Positions 58,128 to 64,000 of a stretch of 64,000 nt of DNA are shown here, in pieces. A program made the translations under genes and the position numbers. The notes beneath the pieces are model-generated. The model saw only the letters and a program-made list of their open reading frames with translations. It was not told the DNA's origin and did not search any database. Numbering within the stretch: position 1 is the first letter of the stretch; every line of letters starts with the position of its first letter. Origin of the DNA: Sedimenticola sp. (GTDB lineage Bacteria; Pseudomonadota; Gammaproteobacteria; Chromatiales; Chromatiaceae); assembly GCA_026994195.1 (NCBI GenBank), contig JALWRH010000088.1:62001-126000 (forward strand). Reading direction: 5' to 3'.

Positions 58128-58234
58128 ACATACTGATTTTCCTCTCCTCCTCCCCCTATATGGAAAATCAGTATGCACCATCCTCCTTTGGTGGTTATTG
58201 ACTTGGCGCGGCATCCCCTGCCGCGCTTTTTTTT
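58128..58234 (+). ncRNA. Candidate small RNA with C/U-rich hairpin loops
   Basis: About 105 nt could fold into three hairpins. SL1 (58129-58175) has a perfect 14-bp stem and a 19-nt loop containing CUCCUCCUCCCCC. SL2 (58176-58193) has stem CACCA/UGGUG and loop UCCUCCUU. SL3 is the terminator GCGCGGCA-UCCCC-UGCCGCGC followed by eight U. The promoter, three independent stems and three pyrimidine-rich, anti-Shine-Dalgarno-like loops suggest a trans-acting RNA similar in design to CCUCCUCCC-motif sRNAs. This is unproven; a terminator/leader for the neighbouring genes is the alternative. Confidence 0.6.
58206..58234 (+). terminator. Strong intrinsic terminator before rplM
   Basis: An eight-base stem GCGCGGCA/UGCCGCGC with a UCCCC loop is followed by TTTTTTTT. 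It ends transcription from the ferredoxin/sRNA side before the rplM promoter. Confidence 0.9.
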
Positions 58235-58287
58235 GCCTTCCGCTCAGGCCAGCTTTCTCGCCAGAAAACGCCGGGCCAACAAAGGGC

Positions 58288-58316
58288 TTGAATCTGTTTT
58301 TCAAGTCAGGTATTAT
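58288..58316 (+). promoter_or_regulatory. rplM-rpsI promoter
   Basis: TTGAAT and TATTAT are separated by 17 bp. The expected start is near 58323, leaving about 48 nt of leader before the rplM ATG, which could hold the known L13 autoregulation. Confidence 0.75.
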
Positions 58317-58370
58317 TCGCGCCCTTTCGTGGAGTATGGCGATAACCTCGCTTTTTTGGGAACGAGACAA

Positions 58371-58799
58371 ATGACAACGGTAAGCGCGAAACCGGCGGAA
58401 GTCCGCCGTGAATGGTATGTAGTGGACGCAGAAGGCAAGACACTGGGCCGCATGGCCAGTGAAATCGCCCGGCGCCTGAAAGGAAAGCACAAGCCTATTT
58501 ATACGCCGCATGTGGACACAGGTGACTATGTGGTCGTCATCAATGCAGAAAAACTGCGCGTGACGGGCAACAAGATGCAGGACAAGATGTACCACCATCA
58601 TACGGGTTACATCGGCAACCTGAAGTCCATCAACCTGGCCAAGCTGCTTGAAAAAGCGCCAGAGCGCGTGCTGGAAACCGCTGTCAAGGGCATGCTTCCA
58701 CGCAACCCTTTGGGCCGCGCCATGTTCAGCAAGCTCAAGGTCTATGCCGGTTCCGAACATCCTCATACCGCGCAGCAACCCAAACCTCTCGACATCTGA
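58371..58799 (+). CDS. rplM: 50S ribosomal protein L13
   Basis: The 142-residue protein begins [20 protein letters not shown] and contains [21 protein letters not shown] and [19 protein letters not shown], classic L13. The longer frame upstream (to 58173) passes through the promoter and terminator and is rejected. It is followed by rpsI after 17 nt. Confidence 0.98.
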   Translation: MTTVSAKPAEVRREWYVVDAEGKTLGRMASEIARRLKGKHKPIYTPHVDTGDYVVVINAEKLRVTGNKMQDKMYHHHTGYIGNLKSINLAKLLEKAPERVLETAVKGMLPRNPLGRAMFSKLKVYAGSEHPHTAQQPKPLDI

Positions 58800-58816
58800 T
58801 ATACGGATCTGACCCA

Positions 58817-59209
58817 ATGGCACAGCAACAAAATTACGGCACTGGCCGACGCAAGACCTCCACCGCCCGCGTATACCTGACTCCCGGTGACGGCAGCATC
58901 ACAGTAAACGGCCGCCCTCTGGACAAGTTTTTCGGCCGCGAAACCGCACGTATGATCGTGCGTCAACCCCTCGAAGCCACTGAGCTGAAGGACAAGATCA
59001 GCTGCCACGTCACCGTCAGTGGCGGCGGCACCACCGGCCAGGCGGGCGCCATTCGCCATGGCATTGCGCGTGCGTTGCTTGAATACGACGAAGAGCAGCG
59101 TTCCACCCTGCGCCAAGCCGGTTACCTTACCCGTGATGCCCGCATGGTCGAGCGCAAGAAGGTCGGCCTGCACAAAGCGCGCAAGCGTCCCCAGTACTCC
59201 AAGCGCTGA
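58817..59209 (+). CDS. rpsI: 30S ribosomal protein S9
   Basis: The 130-residue S9 starts with the short [20 protein letters not shown] and ends with the tRNA-contacting [17 protein letters not shown] tail. It is cotranscribed with rplM. Confidence 0.98.
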   Translation: MAQQQNYGTGRRKTSTARVYLTPGDGSITVNGRPLDKFFGRETARMIVRQPLEATELKDKISCHVTVSGGGTTGQAGAIRHGIARALLEYDEEQRSTLRQAGYLTRDARMVERKKVGLHKARKRPQYSKR

Positions 59210-59232
59210 TCCATCAGGGCTTTTCGCTTCTC

Positions 59233-59257
59233 GTCCTCCCCTGTTCCTGGGGAGGAC
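59233..59257. terminator. GC-rich hairpin after rpsI
   Basis: A nine-base stem GTCCTCCCC/GGGGAGGAC encloses a seven-base loop. It has no U-run of its own and precedes a conventional terminator. Confidence 0.6.
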
Positions 59258-59262
59258 AACCC

Positions 59263-59290
59263 CACACTCCGCCAGGAGTGTGACTTTTCT
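59263..59290 (+). terminator. rplM-rpsI operon terminator
   Basis: Stem CACACTCC/GGAGTGTG with a GCCA tetraloop is followed by ACTTTTCT. Confidence 0.75.
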
Positions 59291-59330
59291 GCAACACACC
59301 CGCATTTTGTGATTTTTTTACAAAAACCAG

Positions 59331-59359
59331 TTGCTTTATTGTAAAAAAGCAACTATTAT
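59331..59359 (+). promoter_or_regulatory. Porin promoter
   Basis: TTGCTT and TATTAT are 17 bp apart. The start would be near 59366, giving a ~45-nt leader that includes AGCGGAG before the ATG. The -35 arm TTGCTT and AAGCAA downstream form an inverted repeat that could be a regulator site. Confidence 0.65.
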
Positions 59360-59411
59360 TGCTCCTGCTTAGACATGTTTTTAACCTAATTAATTTAGCG
59401 GAGTATTCCAA

Positions 59412-60392
59412 ATGAAAAAGAAGCTTCTAGCTCTGGCAGTCGCTGCAGCCCTGCCCATGGTTTCTCAGGCAGCTACTGCCGATGTGACCATTTACGGTAA
59501 AGTTCACACCTCCATTGATTATGTCAACCCCAATGGTTCCGGTCTTGATAGCATCTATGATGTCACCAGCCGTGCTTCCCGTCTCGGTTTCAAAGGTTCC
59601 GAAGATCTGGGCGACGGCCTGAAGCTGATCTGGAAGATGGAAACCACCTATAACACCGCTGAAGGCGGTTTCGGCTCCGGCCGTAACACCTACATCGGAC
59701 TGGCTGGCGGCTGGGGTACCTTCCTGTATGGCCGTCATGACACGCCTATGAAGATGTCCACCGGCAAACTGGATATCTTCGTCGATGAAATGGGCGACTA
59801 CAACGCAACCGCCGGTTTTGTTGACATCCGCGCCAACGACGCTATTGCCTATGTTTCCCCCAACTTCAGCGGCCTGACCCTGGTTGGTGCCATTGTTCCT
59901 GATGCCGATTACGATGGTAATGGCGACTTCGGTGGCGCATACTCCATTGCAGCCATGTACAGCAATGGCGGCCTGTTCCTGGCGGCTGCATGGGAACAAC
60001 TGGACGATATCATTGACGGTGTCAACCCCGGAAACTTGGACAGTGACCACTGGCGTATTGGCGCCGGCTATGACATGGGTGCCTTCCACATCGGCGTGGT
60101 ATATGCCGAACAGAACTTGGAAGCCCTCACCGGTACCAACACCTCCAACGTACTTATTAATGGTTCCTGGAAGTTTGGTAACAATAAACTTAAGGCCGAA
60201 TGGGGACAGATCGATCCGGATGCAAAAGGTGCAGACACCACTAACGCATGGGCTATCGGCCTGGATCACAACTTCAGCAAGCGTACCAAAATGTACGTCC
60301 AGTATGCTGATTCCGAGTCTGGTCTGCAGAGCACCAACTATAAAGGTCTGGACCAGACTGGTGTTTCCTTCGGCATGGTTCACAAGTTCTGA
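59412..60392 (+). CDS. Outer-membrane porin
   Basis: The 326-residue porin has a signal peptide (residues 1-20, ending SQA). It shows the start DVTIYGKVHTSIDY, SRLGFKGSEDLGDGLKLIWK, then RNTYIGLAGGWGTFLYGRHD, and ends in Phe (VHKF). This is the general trimeric-porin family of beta- and gammaproteobacteria. Strong promoter and terminator suggest high expression. Its pore preference is not evident. Confidence 0.95.
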   Translation: MKKKLLALAVAAALPMVSQAATADVTIYGKVHTSIDYVNPNGSGLDSIYDVTSRASRLGFKGSEDLGDGLKLIWKMETTYNTAEGGFGSGRNTYIGLAGGWGTFLYGRHDTPMKMSTGKLDIFVDEMGDYNATAGFVDIRANDAIAYVSPNFSGLTLVGAIVPDADYDGNGDFGGAYSIAAMYSNGGLFLAAAWEQLDDIIDGVNPGNLDSDHWRIGAGYDMGAFHIGVVYAEQNLEALTGTNTSNVLINGSWKFGNNKLKAEWGQIDPDAKGADTTNAWAIGLDHNFSKRTKMYVQYADSESGLQSTNYKGLDQTGVSFGMVHKF

Positions 60393-60450
60393 TCAATGTG
60401 ACCCAGTGCCTTGCCTGATGGTCTCTTGAGGCCCAGGCAGGAAACCTGAA

Positions 60451-60483
60451 AAGGGGAGTGCGCAAGCACTTCCCTTTTTTCTT
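60451..60483 (+). terminator. Porin terminator
   Basis: Stem GGGGAGTGC/GCACTTCCC (one G-U pair, GCAA loop) is followed by TTTTTTCTT. Confidence 0.88.
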
Positions 60484-60504
60484 GTCTGGGTTATGCTTCC
60501 CCGC

Positions 60505-62442
60505 ATGGATACCCCCCTTCATATCGAACCCGCGGATTTTCTCCCTGTTTGGGAAAAGGATCCCCTGCACCAGGAAATCCAGGCATTTCAACTTCCCAAG
60601 GCGGAGGTGATTGACTGCCCCATGGCCTTGCTGACGGCTTCGCAGTTTCTTTCTTCCGAAAAAGGCCTGGGGGGCATTTATGACCACAAAGGGCAATACC
60701 TCCACTGCTCCCGGCATCTTCGGCGAAAAAAAGACTTTACCCGCGCCAATCCCTGCCACATAGATGTGGCAGGCAAGCTTCCCATACTCTCGGGGCGTTA
60801 TCTCTACCTGGGCTGGTTTTTCAATCACTATGGGCATTTCATGATGGAGAGCCTGAGCCGTTGCTGGCCCCTGTTGGAAAAACAGCAGTTTGATGGCTAT
60901 CTGTACCATTTCCACGCCCGCAGCCCACGGCCATCGGCACAGTTGTTCGAGTTTCTGGATCTTCTGGATATCCCCCGGGATAAACTTCATTTCATTACCC
61001 GGGATATGCAGGTGGAAAACTTATACATCCCCACGCAACAAGCTGTGCTTTCCCGCACTATAAGCCCCAAAATGTTGCATTTGTACCAACATTTGGGAAA
61101 GACCGCCTGGGAGCGCCAGGGCCGGCCAGGCGGCCAGTCGAAAATCTATATTTCCCGGCGGCTGCTGCCACCCGATATGCGCCATGCCCGCAATGAATAC
61201 CTGCTGGAGCAGCATTTCCGGCGGCTGGGATACCGGGTATTTCATCCTCAGCTCCACTCCCCCCAGGAGCAGCTGGCCCTGTTTTATCAAAGCACTCATT
61301 TGGCGGGCCTGGAAGGCAGCGGCTTGCATCATGTACTCTTTGCCAGAGCACCCCAGGAGACCTGGTTGCTTGCCACCCCGCAACGCCGGATAGACGCCAT
61401 TACCCAGGCACAGCTGGATCGATACCGGAGCAGCAAAACCCGGATTCTTTTCCAGAAGGGCTGCCCCAGTCCTTTGCTTAGACCTGAACACACATCTTTT
61501 CTCGTCACAAGCAACAGCCTTGCGTATTTGGGAATGAAAACAGAACCGGACCCCTGGAGCCGGGCGGTCTGGCTACAGGGACTGGCCAGGCAGCTGACGC
61601 CGATTCCCGACGCTCTCGACGATTTTGCGCAACAAGTCCGTCTGTCCGCAATGGAAAAGAAGTTCCTGTCTTTTCTTCTCCACCCCAAGGAGACCTTGGA
61701 CGATCCCGCTTTCGAATCACCTTTGGGAAAAGCCGTTAGCGCGCTGGCTTTTCAGGCACAAGGCGACCTGGCGGCTGCCAAGATAGCCTTGGCAGAAAGC
61801 CTGGAACACTGCCGGAATAATCCGGATTTCCTGGGCGGCTATGCCAGCCTTCTGCGCCAGCTGAAAGAACCCGGTAAAGGTGAGGAGATCCTGGGGATGG
61901 CTCTGGCTCTGGACCCGGACAATCCTGAGTTACTGCTTCTTCAGGCTCAGCTGCTTGAGGACACCGGCCGCGCCAATGAAGCGAAATCCCGGCTTGAGGA
62001 GATTCTTTCCCATACCCCTTTGTTCCGCCCTGCCCTCATTGCCCTGGCCAGTATTCTTGCCGATCAGTCGGATTTCACCACGGCCGCTGCCTGCCTGACA
62101 AAGGCCATAGACATATTTCCCGGAAACGGACGCCTGCATGTCAGGTTGACCTGGTTCCTGATGCAAGCGGGTGAATGGCCCAGGGCCGCAGCAGCCGCTG
62201 AGGAGGCGCTGCAACGTTTTCCGCAGAACCCTCATTCTCACACCCACCTGGCGCATATCCGGCTGGCGCTGGACGAGCCCGAACGGGCTCTGGAACACAT
62301 CAATGAAGCCATTTTGCGGCAACCGCAGAACCCGGCGCACTACCGACTGCGCGCCCGCCTGTATCGTGAACTTGGCAACACGGAAGCCGCGCTGGCCGAC
62401 GAGAACCGGGTAAAAGAAAGCCGCAACCCGCCCGAAAGCTGA
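60505..62442 (+). CDS. GT61 (DUF563) glycosyltransferase fused to TPR repeats
   Basis: This protein of about 645 residues has an N-terminal GT61/DUF563 glycosyltransferase half (SKIYISRRLLPPDMRHARNE, then LEGSGLHHVLFARAP, about residues 30-330). At least five TPR-like repeats follow (residues ~400-640, e.g. NPELLLLQAQLLEDTGRANEA). No signal peptide is seen, so it acts in the cytoplasm. The TPR half may bind partner or acceptor proteins. There is no strong ribosome binding site; ATGs at 60493 and 60505 are both possible. Confidence 0.83.
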   Translation: MDTPLHIEPADFLPVWEKDPLHQEIQAFQLPKAEVIDCPMALLTASQFLSSEKGLGGIYDHKGQYLHCSRHLRRKKDFTRANPCHIDVAGKLPILSGRYLYLGWFFNHYGHFMMESLSRCWPLLEKQQFDGYLYHFHARSPRPSAQLFEFLDLLDIPRDKLHFITRDMQVENLYIPTQQAVLSRTISPKMLHLYQHLGKTAWERQGRPGGQSKIYISRRLLPPDMRHARNEYLLEQHFRRLGYRVFHPQLHSPQEQLALFYQSTHLAGLEGSGLHHVLFARAPQETWLLATPQRRIDAITQAQLDRYRSSKTRILFQKGCPSPLLRPEHTSFLVTSNSLAYLGMKTEPDPWSRAVWLQGLARQLTPIPDALDDFAQQVRLSAMEKKFLSFLLHPKETLDDPAFESPLGKAVSALAFQAQGDLAAAKIALAESLEHCRNNPDFLGGYASLLRQLKEPGKGEEILGMALALDPDNPELLLLQAQLLEDTGRANEAKSRLEEILSHTPLFRPALIALASILADQSDFTTAAACLTKAIDIFPGNGRLHVRLTWFLMQAGEWPRAAAAAEEALQRFPQNPHSHTHLAHIRLALDEPERALEHINEAILRQPQNPAHYRLRARLYRELGNTEAALADENRVKESRNPPES

Positions 62443-62470
62443 TTGCGGCCGCAATTTCCGGGGAAAACGA

Positions 62471-63133
62471 CTATTCCGGAAGTAGAGTTCTTGGCCCGGA
62501 TTCAGATCCCAGGATGAGCACGTCGGCTGGACGATGACCAAAGATGCCCACGGTCACCACCCCTGCAATCTGGTTGATTTCGGTCTCCAGCTTTACCGGC
62601 TCCATGATCTCCAGGTTCTGCACATCGAGTATGATGTTACCGTTGTCAGTGATGAAATTCTCCCGCCACACGGGGGTTCCCCCCAGCTTTACCAGCTCCC
62701 GTGCAACATAGCTGCGCGCCATGGGGATCACCTCCACGGGCAGGGGAAACTTGCCCATGACATGCACCAGCTTGCTTTCATCGGCAATACAGACAAATTT
62801 CTTGCTTGCCGCCGCAATGATCTTTTCCCGTGTCAGGGCGCCGCCCCCCCCTTTTATAAGATGCAGAGAATGATTCGACTCATCCGCACCGTCCACATAG
62901 ATTTCCAGCTCTCCCACAGCATTGAGATCAAACACCTGCATACCAATGGCCTTGAGTCTTTCCGTGGACGCTTCAGAGCTGGAGACTGCGCCTTCGAAAC
63001 GGTTTTTCACATCCGCCAGCAGATCAATGAAGTGGTTGACCGTGGACCCGGTGCCAATCCCCAGCACACCACTGTCGGGAAGATATTCCAGGGCAGCTTC
63101 CGCCGCCTGGCGTTTCAATTCGTCTTGATTCAT
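62471..63133 (-). CDS. rpiA: Ribose-5-phosphate isomerase A
   Basis: The 220-residue enzyme interconverts ribose-5-phosphate and ribulose-5-phosphate. It has [11 protein letters not shown] near residue 25, DGADE in the middle and [11 protein letters not shown]. The start at 63133 has AAGGAG upstream; the longer frame overlaps the divergent ilvA start and is rejected. Confidence 0.97.
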   Translation of the reverse strand: MNQDELKRQAAEAALEYLPDSGVLGIGTGSTVNHFIDLLADVKNRFEGAVSSSEASTERLKAIGMQVFDLNAVGELEIYVDGADESNHSLHLIKGGGGALTREKIIAAASKKFVCIADESKLVHVMGKFPLPVEVIPMARSYVARELVKLGGTPVWRENFITDNGNIILDVQNLEIMEPVKLETEINQIAGVVTVGIFGHRPADVLILGSESGPRTLLPE

Positions 63134-63212
63134 GGTTTCTTTTCTCCTTATCAGCAAACTCTGATAAATTACCATTACCATGAAAAAAACGCTATTGAAC
63201 AGGTAATCATCC

Positions 63213-64000
63213 ATGCCCCGCACTTACCTGGAGAAAATTCTCCGCGCCCGAGTTTATGACGTGGCCCGGGAAACCCCTCTAGACTTCGCCGCCCGCCTTT
63301 CTGATCGCCTGGGCGCTTCCATCTGGCTCAAGCGTGAAGACATGCAAAGTGTTTTCTCCTTCAAGCTGCGTGGCGCCTACAACAAAATATATAACCTGCC
63401 AGAAAAGAAAAAGCGCCAAGGCGTGATCGCCGCTTCGGCAGGCAACCATGCCCAGGGGGTGGCCCTGGCGGGAAAGCGGCTGGGCGTACCCGCCCTCATC
63501 GTCATGCCCACCACCACCCCTCCCATCAAAGTGCAGACGGTGCGCAACCTGGGCGCGCGCATCATCCTGCATGGTGATTCCTACGATGATGCTTACGCCC
63601 ACGCCCGCACTCTGGTCAAAGAAAAGGGACTGACCTTTGTCCACCCTTTCGATGATCCAGACGTCATTGCCGGTCAGGGTACGGTTGCCATGGAAGTCCT
63701 GCGCCAGCATGAAGACCCTATCCAGGCAGTGTTCATTCCTGTGGGCGGCGGCGGCCTTATTGCCGGCATGGCGGCCTATATCAAGCGCGTTCGTCCGGAG
63801 ATCAGGATCATCGGTGTGGAGCCTGAAGATACTCCCACACTGCACCATGCTCTGCAGGCGGGACGCCGGGTCAACCTGAAACAAATCGGCCTGTTCGCCG
63901 ATGGCGTGGCCGTGCGCCAGATCGGAAAAGAGACCTTCAAGCTGGCCAGGGATCTCGTGGATGAAGTGGTACTGGTCACCACCGATGAGATCTGCGCGGC
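63213..64000 (+). CDS. ilvA: Threonine ammonia-lyase, biosynthetic (5' part)
   Basis: This PLP enzyme of isoleucine synthesis is cut by the right edge. PLP Lys51 is in SFKLRGAYN, and the phosphate loop is GGGGLIAG. It also has [11 protein letters not shown], a typical feature. The C-terminal regulatory ACT-like domains are beyond the window, so the biosynthetic rather than catabolic assignment rests on the N-terminal sequence. It is divergent from rpiA. Confidence 0.93.
   Translation, partial: MPRTYLEKILRARVYDVARETPLDFAARLSDRLGASIWLKREDMQSVFSFKLRGAYNKIYNLPEKKKRQGVIAASAGNHAQGVALAGKRLGVPALIVMPTTTPPIKVQTVRNLGARIILHGDSYDDAYAHARTLVKEKGLTFVHPFDDPDVIAGQGTVAMEVLRQHEDPIQAVFIPVGGGGLIAGMAAYIKRVRPEIRIIGVEPEDTPTLHHALQAGRRVNLKQIGLFADGVAVRQIGKETFKLARDLVDEVVLVTTDEICA

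Noticed and set aside
58173-58370. A 66-residue N-terminal extension of L13
   Set aside because: It spans a terminator and the rplM promoter, and the remaining 142 residues match the normal L13 length.

Overview
The window is 64 kb of dense, GC-rich chromosome from a gammaproteobacterium. The gene orders point there: maf-rng-yhdP-nit-tldD-pmbA, the ponA<->pilMNOPQ-aroKB-gltBD block, rplM-rpsI, and a Coq7-type ubiquinone hydroxylase. A free-living or symbiotic marine Chromatiales-like (sulfur-oxidiser-type) lineage is my inference from gene style only. No tRNA, rRNA, CRISPR, prophage or intact IS was seen.

Layout. (1) 1-11222, plus strand: a cell-envelope and proteolysis run (MltF-like transglycosylase, Maf, RNase G, YhdP, nitrilase, TldD, PmbA, a membrane protein). 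(2) 11223-11466: a 244-bp non-coding mobile element whose second copy lies inverted at 48673-48916. (3) 11567-18472: a TetR-type repressor divergent from an efflux/lipid operon (MMPL/RND pump, haloalkane-dehalogenase-like hydrolase, ICMT-like methyltransferase, LolA-like protein, outer-membrane barrel). Two identical palindromic operators lie between them. (4) 18456-26772, minus strand: five overlapping genes (ankyrin protein, membrane fatty-acid desaturase, GH3-type acyl-adenylating enzyme, GNAT-like acyltransferase, and a large fusion of an RnfD/NqrB-like membrane domain with FG-GAP and UnbV/ASPIC repeats), with a hexapeptide-like membrane protein divergent at 26806. I regard this as the best candidate for an undescribed pathway. 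(5) 27502-38836, minus: gltB-gltD followed by a Rieske oxygenase, a second GNAT-like protein, an NTF2-like protein and a second TldD/PmbA pair whose TldD has a twin-arginine signal. (6) 39017-48672: aroB, aroK and pilQPONM, with PBP1a divergent. (7) 48937-52579, minus: citrate synthase, malate dehydrogenase and malic enzyme, then a 100-bp-period tandem repeat array. (8) 52966-57715, minus: L31, Rof, HemW, an orphan TRAP binding protein, Coq7 and a GlcF-like Fe-S protein. (9) 57771-64000: a 2Fe-2S ferredoxin, a candidate small RNA with C/U-rich loops, rplM-rpsI, a porin, a GT61-TPR protein, rpiA (minus) and the start of ilvA.

Most genes are housekeeping and can be named with confidence. The accessory interest lies in the GH3/desaturase operon, the Rieske/TldD operon, the TetR-controlled efflux operon, the sRNA candidate, the inverted pair of miniature elements and the tandem array. 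Start codons were adjusted where overlapping stop/start signals, ribosome binding sites or family N-termini argued for it. All similarity statements rest on reading motifs by eye; no database search was run.
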